Made by a program: the position numbers and the translations under genes. From Pseudomonas putida (lineage in GTDB: Bacteria; Pseudomonadota; Gammaproteobacteria; Pseudomonadales; Pseudomonadaceae): a stretch of DNA of 64,000 nt. The notes below the pieces were generated by a model. That model ran no database searches. It was not told where the DNA came from and worked only from the letters and a program-made list of their open reading frames with translations. The DNA is taken from NCBI GenBank assembly GCA_029953615.1, contig CP124529.1, forward strand, positions 4,030,501-4,094,500, written 5' to 3'. Shown piece by piece: positions 1 through 7,145 of the stretch (the first letter of the stretch is position 1; each line of letters begins with the position of its first letter).

Positions 1-96
1 GCCCGCTTCCGCCGACAGGCAAAACAGCTCAATGCTTCCCAACTGCAGATCGTCAAAGTGCCGCTTCATGGGATTTATCCGTACAGAGGCTGGTAG
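1..96 (+). CDS. C-terminal end of an unidentified protein (5' truncated by window edge)
   Basis: Frame 1 is open from the first base to a TAG at 94-96 and encodes 31 residues ending in HGIYPYRGW. The composition (mixed charged and polar, aromatic-rich end) looks like genuine coding sequence, but too little is present to name a family. The gene would run toward the TetR-type regulator on the same strand, about 90 bases upstream of it. I do not recognise the product. Confidence 0.4.
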   Translation, partial: ARFRRQAKQLNASQLQIVKVPLHGIYPYRGW

Positions 97-150
97 GAGG
101 CTGGGCGTCGCACACTGCGGTAGACAGATACACCGAACTGAGAGCGCTGC

Positions 151-179
151 TTGACAATTAGACTGCTCGGTCTAATTAT
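151..179 (+). promoter_or_regulatory. Promoter with embedded operator for the TetR/AcuR-like gene
   Basis: TTGACA at 151-156 and AATTAT at 174-179 are spaced 17 bases, matching a sigma-70 promoter. An 8-base inverted repeat, AATTAGAC (156-163) and GTCTAATT (170-177), fills the space between and over these boxes, so a dimeric repressor bound here would block polymerase. A related TAGAC/GTCTA palindrome precedes the next gene, which suggests autoregulation. A start point about 7 bases after the -10 box would fall on the ATG at 186, so the transcript may be leaderless or use the ATG at 198. Confidence 0.65.
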
Positions 180-185
180 CCTTGG

Positions 186-818
186 ATGGACATTCCAATG
201 AAAGCCCCCAGGCGTGGGCGCCCTCCAAAAAACTCGCGTAGCGATCCCGATACTCGGCGTGCATTGATCCGCTGCGGTGTGGAGCTGCTGACCGAGCAAG
301 GATTCAACACTACCGGTATTGAACAGGTTCTCAAACGGGTCTCCGTACCGAAAGGCTCCTTCTACCACTATTTCGACAGCAAGGATGCCTTCGGGCGTGA
401 GGTCCTCGCTGAATACGGAAAGTTCTTTGAGCGCCGCCTGCGCCGGATCCTGCTCAACCCCCATCGGGAGCCGTTGGAGCGTATCCAGGATCTGCTGCAC
501 GAGTCGCTCATTGGCATGGAAAAGTACAACTGGCGTCGCGGCTGCCTGGTAGGCAATCTCGGCCAGGAAGTGACTTTGTTGCCCGATGATTTTCGCGGTC
601 AGATAGAGAATATATTTCGAGTCTGGGAGGCGTTGCTCAGCCAATGCCTCCGGGAAGCGCAGGCCAACCAATCGATAGCCCACTCTGTTGAATGTGAACA
701 ACTGGCGGCTTTCTTCTGGATTGGCTGGGAGGGCGCAATCATGCGCGCACGTCTCTGCGAAAATGGTCACCCACTGTTGATCTTCGTAAAAGTATTTCTC
801 GCCGGCATTGCCCGGTGA
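186..818 (+). CDS. TetR-family repressor, AcuR-like
   Basis: This 210-residue protein starts with a basic RRGRPPK stretch, then a TetR helix-turn-helix at about residues 22-68 (VPKGSFYHYFDSKDAFG is the recognition-helix region). The C-terminal half carries RRGCLVGNLGQE and FWIGWEGAIMRA, which match what I recall of AcuR, the acrylate/acryloyl-CoA-responsive repressor, rather than a generic TetR protein. It precedes an AcuI-like reductase by 45 bases on the same strand, as acuR precedes acuI in acrylate-handling operons. Two TAGAC..GTCTA palindromes, upstream of this gene and in the gap before the reductase, are its probable operators. Met5 (198) is an alternative start. The inducing ligand is inferred from family. 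Confidence 0.8.
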   Translation: MDIPMKAPRRGRPPKNSRSDPDTRRALIRCGVELLTEQGFNTTGIEQVLKRVSVPKGSFYHYFDSKDAFGREVLAEYGKFFERRLRRILLNPHREPLERIQDLLHESLIGMEKYNWRRGCLVGNLGQEVTLLPDDFRGQIENIFRVWEALLSQCLREAQANQSIAHSVECEQLAAFFWIGWEGAIMRARLCENGHPLLIFVKVFLAGIAR

Positions 819-835
819 GTTTTTATCGCGGATTA

Positions 836-852
836 CTAGACAACCGGTCTAA
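836..852 (+). promoter_or_regulatory. Second AcuR-type operator, in front of the reductase
   Basis: CTAGAC (836-841) and GTCTAA (847-852) form an inverted repeat almost identical in half-site sequence to the one at 156-177, with a spacer of 5 instead of 6 bases. It lies immediately before the AAAAGGAG ribosome binding site (851-858) of the reductase, so it could regulate that gene separately from the regulator. Confidence 0.55.
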
Positions 853-863
853 AAGGAGTCGCT

Positions 864-1847
864 ATGTTCAATGCAGTCGTTGTGGAGAACCAGGAAGGCG
901 CTAAGCAGGCCCATTACCGCGAGCTATCAGATGACCAATTGCCAGCTGGCAGTGTCACCGTTGCGGTGTCTCACAGTACGCTGAACTACAAAGATGCTCT
1001 TTGCATCACAAGCCGGAGCCCGATCGCCCGACATTTTCCTATGATTCCGGGGATTGATTTTGTAGGGGTGGTGGAGCGCAGCGACGACAGCCGCTATCGC
1101 GAAGGCGACTCTGTATTACTTAACGGCTGGGGTGTTGGGGAAAGTCATTGGGGCGGCCTATCCCAGAAGGCCCGAGTGAGCGCGGATTGGCTGATTCCAC
1201 TTCCGCAGGGGATGACACCCCATAACGCCATGGCGATAGGCACCGCGGGTTACACATCCATGCTTAGTCTGATCGCCCTGGAGCGCGCCGGGCTAAGGCC
1301 TGATGCAGGACCTGTTTTGGTAACCGGGGCGAATGGTGGCGTCGGCAGCATTGCCGTAGCGCTGCTGGCTGCCCGAGGGTATGAGGTCATCGCCTCGACC
1401 GGCCGGTTAGATGAGGCAGACCACTTGGTCCGGCTGGGCGCGACGGAAGTGATTGATCGAAATACGTTATCTTCACCGGGTAAGCCATTGGGCAAAGAGC
1501 GCTGGACAGCGGCGATTGACTCGATAGGAAGTCATACCCTTGCGAACGTATGTGCTCAGACCAAAGCCGACGGCTGGGTTGCCGCTTGTGGCCTGGCACA
1601 GGGCATGGATTTCCCGGCTACAGTAGCGCCCTTCATTTTGCGGGGGGTGAGCCTCTTGGGGATCAACAGCGTCACACGTCCATATGCCGAACGAGTCGAG
1701 GCATGGGCTCGGCTGAACGCGGAGCTGGATCTGTCGATTCTGGAGCAGTTAACAAGCGAAGTACCGCTTTCAGAAGTAATCCCTGTTGCAGATGACCTAT
1801 TGGCCGGAAGGATTCGCGGGCGCCTCGTTGTTGATACCAGCGTTTAA
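864..1847 (+). CDS. AcuI/YhdH-family zinc-independent MDR, probable acrylyl-CoA reductase (NADPH)
   Basis: A 327-residue medium-chain dehydrogenase/reductase, the usual AcuI/YhdH length. The N-terminal catalytic domain contains TLNYKDALC and MIPGIDFVG; the Rossmann part contains VLVTGANGGVGSIAVALLA at about residues 152-170, and the C-terminus closes with GRIRGRLVVD, all typical of YhdH/AcuI. No structural zinc cysteine cluster is seen. The family reduces acryloyl-CoA to propionyl-CoA, which detoxifies acrylate. A strong AAAAGGAG site lies 5 bases before the ATG. Together with the AcuR-like gene it forms a two-gene unit ending at a hairpin before the convergent SDR. Related quinone or enoyl-CoA reductase activity is possible. 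Confidence 0.82.
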   Translation: MFNAVVVENQEGAKQAHYRELSDDQLPAGSVTVAVSHSTLNYKDALCITSRSPIARHFPMIPGIDFVGVVERSDDSRYREGDSVLLNGWGVGESHWGGLSQKARVSADWLIPLPQGMTPHNAMAIGTAGYTSMLSLIALERAGLRPDAGPVLVTGANGGVGSIAVALLAARGYEVIASTGRLDEADHLVRLGATEVIDRNTLSSPGKPLGKERWTAAIDSIGSHTLANVCAQTKADGWVAACGLAQGMDFPATVAPFILRGVSLLGINSVTRPYAERVEAWARLNAELDLSILEQLTSEVPLSEVIPVADDLLAGRIRGRLVVDTSV

Positions 1848-1883
1848 TCCATAGCCCAAGCACGCTCGATGCTTTCAAAGAGG

Positions 1884-1907
1884 CCAGCCCTCCGTGTTGG
1901 GGGCTGG
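1884..1907. terminator. Hairpin downstream of the AcuI-like gene
   Basis: CCAGCCC (1884-1890) pairs with GGGCTGG (1901-1907). It is the first of two stem-loops in the 115-base gap between convergent genes. There is no long T-run, so termination is inferred from position. Confidence 0.4.
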
Positions 1908-1922
1908 GTCGCTCAGGAAACT

Positions 1923-1952
1923 GCTCATCACCGGAATGTGCCGGTGATGAGC
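1923..1952. terminator. Perfect 12-bp stem-loop between convergent genes
   Basis: GCTCATCACCGG (1923-1934) pairs perfectly with CCGGTGATGAGC (1941-1952) around the loop AATGTG. It lies 10 bases beyond the stop of the minus-strand SDR and about 75 bases beyond the AcuI-like stop, so it probably serves both directions. Confidence 0.6.
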
Positions 1953-1962
1953 ATTCTGTCAA

Positions 1963-2673
1963 TCAATGACCTGCGCTCTGACCGCCGTCGACGTGCAGGA
2001 TCTCGCCGGTGACGAACGAAGCGCTGTCCAAGTAGAGAATCGCTTGAACGATGTCGTTGATCTCGCCCATGTGACCGACGGGGTGCAGCTTGCCCAGGGC
2101 ATCGTGAGTTTCGGCGCCATGCATTGGGGTCTTGATGATGCCAGGCGATACGGCGTTAGCGCGGATGCCTCGTTTGGCATACTCAATTGCGATCGATTTG
2201 GTGGCAGCGTTGATGCCACCTTTGGTGAGGGATGCCATTACCGACGGAACGCCGTCGATTGCGTGGTCAACCAGGCTGGTGGTGACGCTGACCACATGCC
2301 CGCTACCATTCTTCTCCATTTCCGCGATGGCGAGCTGGGAGATATAGAAGAAGCCGCTCATATTGGTCGCAACGACCTGCGCATAGTCTTCTTTGGTGTA
2401 GCTGGTGAATGGTTTGGCGACGAAAATCCCGGCGTTGTTGACGAGCGTATCAATGCGCCCGAAGCGGGCCACGGCTTCGCGCACAACTCGTTCCGCTGTG
2501 GCCGGATCCGCAATATCACCGGCAACAGTCAGGATATCTGGATCGGTCGATGGTTGAATGGAGCGCGAGGTCGCTACCACTTTGTGGCCGAGGGCCCGGA
2601 ACCCTTCCACTACACCTGCACCAATGCCTTGAGATGCGCCAGTTACGATGATGACTTTTTGAGAATTGCTCAT
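1963..2673 (-). CDS. Short-chain dehydrogenase/reductase lacking the usual catalytic tyrosine
   Basis: A 236-residue SDR with the NAD(P)-binding TGASQGIG at residues 11-18, NNAG at 79-82 and the C-terminal TGEILHVDGGQSAG. The active-site lysine is present at Lys151 (LTKGG), but the position four residues earlier, normally the catalytic Tyr of YxxxK, is Ala147 (VMASLTKGG). The protein is otherwise intact, so it may use a different mechanism, bind cofactor only, or reposition another residue. It is the last gene of a minus-strand set with a DsbA/FrnE-like protein and a tautomerase. The substrate is unknown. Confidence 0.8.
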   Translation of the reverse strand: MSNSQKVIIVTGASQGIGAGVVEGFRALGHKVVATSRSIQPSTDPDILTVAGDIADPATAERVVREAVARFGRIDTLVNNAGIFVAKPFTSYTKEDYAQVVATNMSGFFYISQLAIAEMEKNGSGHVVSVTTSLVDHAIDGVPSVMASLTKGGINAATKSIAIEYAKRGIRANAVSPGIIKTPMHGAETHDALGKLHPVGHMGEINDIVQAILYLDSASFVTGEILHVDGGQSAGH

Positions 2674-2701
2674 GATATTTTCTCTACGATGGATTAAGTT
2701 T

Positions 2702-3358
2702 TCAGTTAGACGAAGCGGCTTGTGCCGCCTGCCTTAACACTTGCTCGTAATACTCAACAGACTGTGAGCCTGCGACGACTTGCCGATTGTTCAGTACCAT
2801 TGCGGGTACAGAGTTGATGCCGCGGTCCAAGTAGAAATTTTCGAGCGCTCGGACTTCATCGGTGAATTGCCCGCTTTCAAGTACTACCTGCGCTTGCTGG
2901 GCGTTCAAACCGACTTTCTGAGCCAACGCCACCAACGTCTGGTGACTGCTAGGGTTTTGCCCGTTCACGAAGTAAGCCTCAATCAGCGCTCGGTGAAGCT
3001 CGCTTTGGAGCCCTTCATTCGCTGCCCAGAACAGCAGGCGATGTGCATCATGGGTATTGAAAAAGTGAGTTCGCCTTTGGAGATTGAACTCAAAGCCGAG
3101 CTCCCGTCCTCTTTCAACAATCATCTGATTACGTGCCGCCACCTGCTCCGCAGTTCTTCCGTACTTGCGAATCATGTGCTGGATGGCGTCCTCACCTTCG
3201 GCAGGCATATCGGGATTGAGCTCAAACGGTTTAAACGTCAACTTGACGTCGATTTCGTCGGCTACGTTGGCGATGGCTTGGTCCAAGGCAGTCGAGCCCA
3301 GCGCACACCAAGGGCAGACGACATCAGAAACGAAGTCGATTGTTACTGTGTGCTTCAT
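2702..3358 (-). CDS. DsbA-like thioredoxin-fold oxidoreductase, FrnE/HCCA-isomerase group
   Basis: A 218-residue protein that begins with a beta strand leading straight into CPWC at residues 16-19 (DVVCPWCALG), with no signal peptide, so it is cytoplasmic. GINSVPAMVLNNRQVVAGSQ is the cis-proline region followed by the closing strand. The layout matches FrnE and the 2-hydroxychromene-2-carboxylate isomerase branch of the DsbA family; members appear in polyketide and aromatic catabolic clusters as well as stress responses. The start overlaps the end of the tautomerase gene by 4 bases, so the two are translationally coupled. The substrate cannot be determined. Confidence 0.8.
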   Translation of the reverse strand: MKHTVTIDFVSDVVCPWCALGSTALDQAIANVADEIDVKLTFKPFELNPDMPAEGEDAIQHMIRKYGRTAEQVAARNQMIVERGRELGFEFNLQRRTHFFNTHDAHRLLFWAANEGLQSELHRALIEAYFVNGQNPSSHQTLVALAQKVGLNAQQAQVVLESGQFTDEVRALENFYLDRGINSVPAMVLNNRQVVAGSQSVEYYEQVLRQAAQAASSN

Positions 3359-3570
3359 GGCTTTGACTCCGACAATTGCTTTCTGTACTCGGTAGTCGTA
3401 ATACCGGAGTAGCCCCAGTTATCAGTGTCGACTTCTTCGATCACGATGTGGGTCAACTTAGGATCTTTATGAAGCACGCGCTCCATAGTTTCAGTGATTT
3501 CTTTTATTACCTGGGCCTTTTGCTCTCGGGTAACACCATCACGAGTGATGCGGACGCTGATGAATGGCAT
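3355..3570 (-). CDS. 4-oxalocrotonate tautomerase-family protein
   Basis: A 71-residue tautomerase. The start at 3570 was chosen because it places Pro directly after the initiator Met (MPFISVRI), and this N-terminal proline is the general base of the family; an upstream ATG at 3588 would bury it. TREQKAQVIKEITETMERVL forms the conserved helix, and VIEEVDTDNWGYSG matches the C-terminal part of 4-OT family members. It is a little longer than the usual 62-65 residues. It leads a minus-strand operon with the FrnE-like and SDR genes. Tautomerases of this type act on 2-hydroxymuconate-like or haloacrylate intermediates. Confidence 0.82.
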   Translation of the reverse strand: MPFISVRITRDGVTREQKAQVIKEITETMERVLHKDPKLTHIVIEEVDTDNWGYSGITTTEYRKQLSESKP

Positions 3571-3980
3571 GGGAAGTTCCTCTATCAAGTGTGCATTTGG
3601 GTGATGAGCAGTTGATGGAGCAACTTTAAGAATTCAGAGCAAATTGATAAATATGCCCCGAGGTACTTCATTTGTGACCTCATGTATCGAATCACGGGGC
3701 GCCTGGGTACCTCATGGCCTGTCAAACCTGAGGTCTCCGCATCGTTGACTGATCCAATAACCTGTAGTGCTGCAGCACCAGCGGCTCGGCGACCACGGCC
3801 TTTCCAATCAGATGACGACAAATTATAGGACGCCGGGCTGGGTCCGAAGATGCACCGATTTTTGTCGACAGATAGCTGTTTTTTAGAATCGCAAGACGGC
3901 GGCAGGAGCTGGACGAAAGCCACAAACGAGGACGCGAAGCCCGTTGAACTTGCCTCTGATCACCCCGGTGAATAAGCCCC
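3571..3980. other. Gene-free 0.4-kb spacer
   Basis: No convincing gene is seen. The stretch is relatively AT-rich near 3600-3680 and should hold the promoter of the tautomerase operon on the minus strand. A short repeated motif, GACCTCATG (about 3676) and TACCTCATG (about 3709), is spaced about 33 bases and might be a binding site, but this is weak. Open frames on the minus strand here have no recognisable protein features. Confidence 0.4.
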
Positions 3981-4012
3981 AAAAACCAGCTCCAGAACAT
4001 GTTCGGAGCTGG
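3981..4012 (-). terminator. Rho-independent terminator of the amine oxidase-cytochrome c operon
   Basis: Read on the minus strand, CCAGCTCC (4012-4005) pairs with GGAGCTGG (3993-3986), followed immediately by TTTTT (3985-3981). It starts 13 bases beyond the stop codon of the cytochrome c gene, so it is the natural end of that transcript and separates it from the tautomerase operon. Confidence 0.8.
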
Positions 4013-4025
4013 ACCCAGTCAATTG

Positions 4026-4427
4026 CTAGTGCTGCTTAGCGATGTAGCAGTCCAGGCTTTTTCGTTCTTCCTCAGATTTCAACCCTGCAAACGGCATGTA
4101 GGTGCCACTAACGAATGCCTGCGGCTTAGCGATGAAGGCTTCGAATGACTCCGAATCCCATGTGACTCCTTTGTTCTTCATCGCCGCTGAGAAGTTGAAT
4201 CCCTCTACTGAGCCGGCCTTGCGTCCGAACAGACCAGACAGGTTCGGTCCCATCATGTGTGCGGCACCTTTCTCGACTGTATGGCACGCCGAGCATTTGG
4301 CTTGAAACAGTTTGTGGCCGCCTTCATCCTGGTCGGGCGAGCACGCTGGAGATGCTGCCACAGATTGCAAAGCCACGAGGCAGAGGGCTGCGCCGACAAC
4401 GCTGGCGCGGTTTCTTTTGGAGATCAT
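4026..4427 (-). CDS. Periplasmic class I c-type cytochrome, probable electron acceptor of the amine oxidase
   Basis: 133 residues. An N-terminal signal peptide (basic MISKRNR, hydrophobic core, AxA-like end near residue 25) is followed by a single heme site CSACH at 45-49, and MGPNLSGLFGRKAG as in mitochondrial/c2-type cytochromes. The sixth ligand is probably Met111 in TYMPFAG. Extra Cys29 and a Cys near the C-terminus could form a disulfide. The start overlaps the amine oxidase stop by 4 bases, which implies coupled translation and stoichiometric production. By analogy with CycN, the natural acceptor of NicA2 in P. putida S16, it likely accepts electrons from the reduced flavin and passes them to a terminal oxidase. 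Confidence 0.87.
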   Translation of the reverse strand: MISKRNRASVVGAALCLVALQSVAASPACSPDQDEGGHKLFQAKCSACHTVEKGAAHMMGPNLSGLFGRKAGSVEGFNFSAAMKNKGVTWDSESFEAFIAKPQAFVSGTYMPFAGLKSEEERKSLDCYIAKQH

Positions 4428-5869
4428 TTCAAAAACACCTTCACTTCACGTGCAGCACGAACACCGGATTCAATTGCGCCATCGATAAAGCCACGCCAGC
4501 CGTTCGCACTGTCCGCACTGGCGAAGAACAGTCGGCTTTCGGCTCTGGTCAGCTCCCTGAAGGACTTACCGAACTGATTAGGGTGGTAGAAGCACCAGGT
4601 GCCCTTCGAGAAGGGGTCAAGCTCCCACTGATAACCCGTTGCGGCCACCACTTCGGCATCTGGGATCAGCGTGCGGATCGCCTTGCTCACGGCTTCGTCG
4701 TCAGTGATGTCGATCACATCAGGCGGACCAAAGCAGACGATGGTCGTGCCGTCCTCACGCTCCTCCTCCGTCCAGGCAGAAACAATAGGGTTTGGGAACG
4801 GCGCCGAGCCCGACCATTTGCCGACTTTCTGTTTGATCCTGACGTAGAATTTCGCACCTTTGCCGGTGTGTTGCTGAGTGGAGGACTCCAGCTTCACTGG
4901 AGACAGTGCAGGAGAGAAGGACACATCAGTCAGAACGTTCAACGGTAGGGCCACGACGACCGCTTTCGCCTTGAATACCTTGCCATCCACTGTCGTGACT
5001 TCAGCCCCTTTCCCGTCCTGCTTCACTCCCTGTACCGGAGAGGCGAGGAGCACATCAGGCTTGGATTCATCAACCATGGCTTGAATCAGAGCATGCGTGC
5101 CTTCCTTGATCTTGTAGCGGGCGCACATGTCCCACATAACGCCCACGTCATAGTAAGCGTTGGCGTTCCACTTCAGCATGTCGAGGAAGCTGCCCTGGGC
5201 GGGGTCGTTGTGGCAGCAGATTGTCAGCAGGGAGTTCAGGACATCACGCTCTTCGGGCGTCAGATTGGCCTGTTTGACACGATCTGTCAGTGACACCGCG
5301 TCGTACTTCTTCCATGCGTCGGTGAACAGCGGATCATATGGGCGCGGGAACACTGTCCGGCCCATCTGCCCATCCACATCGATGTACTTTTGCCAGGCTT
5401 TGCCGAGGATCTCGAAGCTTTCCAGGGCTGTGCCGTTTTTCAGTTTCCCATCGACGATCCAGCTGGCGGTTTCGGGGGTGGCGCCTGGGGATTCTTTGAG
5501 AGTCAATCCGTAGCGGTTCATTTCTGCCCAGACGTGGGGTTGGCCCCAGTGAATCCAGGTGCCGCCCAGTTCGATCTGCTCATCATCCAGATGCGAGGTG
5601 AAGGTACGGCCACCGAGACGATTGCGAGCCTCGACGATTAGGACGCGTTGGCCGGTTTCTGCGAGATCTCTCGCAGCTGTCACACCAGCGAAACCTCCAC
5701 CGATCACGATTACGTCGTAGTCGTTGGCCGGTCGTGACGGTTTGGCGGCGAAAGCTTTGGCCGAGACGCCGACGGCGCTGGCGAAAGCGCCCGCAGCCAC
5801 AAGACTGCCCGCACCTTTGATCAGGCTACGGCGATGGATGTTGTTCACGGGATCATCACTACTGTTCAT
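4424..5869 (-). CDS. Tat-exported FAD amine oxidase of the NicA2/Pnao type
   Basis: 481 residues. The start at 5869 puts the twin-arginine motif (HRRSLIKG, Arg13-Arg14) near the N-terminus with a GAGAG-like ribosome site; an upstream ATG at 5899 is possible. A likely cleavage site is near AFA at 39-41. FAD binding is seen in VIVIGGGFAG (GxGxxG at 57-62), then EARNRLGGRTF and GGTWIHWGQPHVW; the C-terminal flavin site is SANGWRGFIDGAIESG. Cage positions facing the flavin appear to be Trp425 and Phe461. Length, Tat signal and the HVWAEMNRYG segment match, from memory, nicotine oxidoreductase and pseudooxynicotine amine oxidase. It is encoded with a cytochrome c and near a FeaR-like regulator. 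The substrate is unknown; a secondary or primary amine is expected. Confidence 0.88.
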   Translation of the reverse strand: MNSSDDPVNNIHRRSLIKGAGSLVAAGAFASAVGVSAKAFAAKPSRPANDYDVIVIGGGFAGVTAARDLAETGQRVLIVEARNRLGGRTFTSHLDDEQIELGGTWIHWGQPHVWAEMNRYGLTLKESPGATPETASWIVDGKLKNGTALESFEILGKAWQKYIDVDGQMGRTVFPRPYDPLFTDAWKKYDAVSLTDRVKQANLTPEERDVLNSLLTICCHNDPAQGSFLDMLKWNANAYYDVGVMWDMCARYKIKEGTHALIQAMVDESKPDVLLASPVQGVKQDGKGAEVTTVDGKVFKAKAVVVALPLNVLTDVSFSPALSPVKLESSTQQHTGKGAKFYVRIKQKVGKWSGSAPFPNPIVSAWTEEEREDGTTIVCFGPPDVIDITDDEAVSKAIRTLIPDAEVVAATGYQWELDPFSKGTWCFYHPNQFGKSFRELTRAESRLFFASADSANGWRGFIDGAIESGVRAAREVKVFLK

Positions 5870-5998
5870 TCTTATTCTCTCGGGCGCTAGTAGGATCACG
5901 AAGCGAGACGGTGCTTCGGTGCATCAATAATTAGCACCTGCGAGGCTTTTCCTGTTTACAACTGCACGTCACCCGCCTTCGTTTCTATGACAGACCAA

Positions 5999-6021
5999 TG
6001 GCACGTGTTGGAACGAGGCAC
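5999..6021. promoter_or_regulatory. Candidate FeaR-type half-sites upstream of the amine oxidase gene
   Basis: TGGCACG at 5999-6005 and GGCACCT at 6017-6023 form a direct repeat in the 163-base gap between the regulator gene and the amine oxidase gene. The same TGGCAC core occurs twice on the other side of the regulator (7052-7079). FeaR of E. coli is reported to bind TGNCA-N8-AAA-like sites; the first site here reads TGGCA-N8-AAC. The assignment is inferred. Confidence 0.4.
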
Positions 6022-6032
6022 CTGGACACAGA

Positions 6033-6947
6033 TCAAGTCCCGGAATAGCGCTTGCGATACTCGGATGGAGACATCTGGAACCGCTGGCGGAAAGCTGTGG
6101 AGAAATAGCTGGGTTCATTGAAGCCCCAGGTGTGTGCAAGGTCCGCTATCGGTGAGGCATCGTTACGCCGAATCAGCTCGGCGCAGATATCCAGACGCCT
6201 GTCACGGATGTGTTTTGCTACGACAATGTCATGCTCGGCAAAGCACCGATAGAGACCTCTCAGCGAGATCCCAACCTCCTTCGCGACCAACACAGGGCTA
6301 AGTTCAGGAAGATGCAAATTCTGCTCGATGAAGGCCATGGCTCGCTTGAAGGCCTTTTCTTGTGTGCTTATGGCCTCTGATCTTGATCCGATCAGCGGCC
6401 CTAGCAAGCACACGACGGCAGCCAGGACAGCTTCGCTATCCTGCACGCCTAGGCTCGAATGACCGATGGCCTCGCTGACCAACATGCGTGCCATCGTCGC
6501 TGTATTGGAGCTGGCAGGGATCTTCACGCCGCAATTGATCGAACCTCGAAAAGCATGGACGTTGAAAAACTCCCTGGGAATGATCAACGACAGCTGGCGA
6601 GACGATGTGCCGTACTGGAAGTCGGAGGGGCGGCACGAGTCAAGGAGCATAAGGTCGCCGGGAAGCAGCACGTTTCTGTTGCTGCCCTGCTCCATTTGAG
6701 ATTGCCCTTCGAGCTGAGCGACCAAGAAATAAAACTTCCCATCATCAACCCTCACATCTCGCTCGGTTCGCTTCAGCCGTGTCTGAGCCACATCGATGGT
6801 GGCCACTTCAAGGGCCGCACGACGACTCATGGAGATCGATCCTTGAGACTCCTCACTAAGACGGGTGGCGTCGTACCTGCCGCATGCGGAGGAAACGGCT
6901 TCAAGCCAAGAATCAAAATGCTCGCTCGATGAAGAGGGAATGGTCAT
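6033..6947 (-). CDS. AraC-family activator, FeaR-like
   Basis: 304 residues. The N-terminal AraC-binding-like domain (about 20-180) contains QLEGQSQMEQG and GDLMLLDSCRPSDF, close to what I recall of FeaR, the activator of the 2-phenylethylamine oxidase (tynA) and aldehyde dehydrogenase (feaB) genes in E. coli. The C-terminal AraC/XylS domain (about 205-304) has two helix-turn-helix units, ending HTWGFNEPSYFSTAFRQRF and SPSEYRKRY. It sits between the amine oxidase gene (same strand, downstream) and the divergent tatA gene, so it can control both. FeaR proteins respond to an amine or its aldehyde product, which fits an amine-oxidation role for the cluster. Confidence 0.85.
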   Translation of the reverse strand: MTIPSSSSEHFDSWLEAVSSACGRYDATRLSEESQGSISMSRRAALEVATIDVAQTRLKRTERDVRVDDGKFYFLVAQLEGQSQMEQGSNRNVLLPGDLMLLDSCRPSDFQYGTSSRQLSLIIPREFFNVHAFRGSINCGVKIPASSNTATMARMLVSEAIGHSSLGVQDSEAVLAAVVCLLGPLIGSRSEAISTQEKAFKRAMAFIEQNLHLPELSPVLVAKEVGISLRGLYRCFAEHDIVVAKHIRDRRLDICAELIRRNDASPIADLAHTWGFNEPSYFSTAFRQRFQMSPSEYRKRYSGT

Positions 6948-7051
6948 GGATCTGCCTCACTAGCCGGACGGAAGCCAAGGACAAAGCCTCCCACCGCACC
7001 CATACGATATTTTGAAACATTAAGCAATATCTTTCCCCTCCAGAAAGCGCC

Positions 7052-7079
7052 TTGGCACATCACCCAATGATTTTGGCAC
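7052..7079 (+). promoter_or_regulatory. Direct repeat TTGGCAC x2 spaced 21 bp, candidate AraC/FeaR operator
   Basis: TTGGCAC occurs at 7052-7058 and again at 7073-7079, exactly 21 bases apart (two helical turns), on the same strand. This is the usual arrangement of AraC-family half-sites ahead of an activated promoter. It lies between the FeaR-like gene and the divergent tatA gene. TGGCA-N8-A is kept in both copies. Confidence 0.5.
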
Positions 7080-7145
7080 GGTACTGATACTGATTTGCAG
7101 TCCCTATACCTACGATCAATTCGTCACCAATTCTGGAGTGATGCC

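Noticed and set aside
75..770. A minus-strand frame opposite the TetR gene
   Set aside because: The plus-strand product is a clear TetR protein with promoter and operator; the antisense frame shows no family features.
4424..5869. Naming the amine oxidase nicA2 or pnao
   Set aside because: The resemblance is to the family, but cage residues and neighbours differ and no other nicotine-pathway genes (such as the sapd, spm or hsp enzymes) are seen in the window.
7052..7099. Sigma-54 promoter at TTGGCAC...TTGC
   Set aside because: The GG and GC dinucleotides are more than 20 bases apart instead of the required 10, and the other TGGCAC copies have no GC at the right place.
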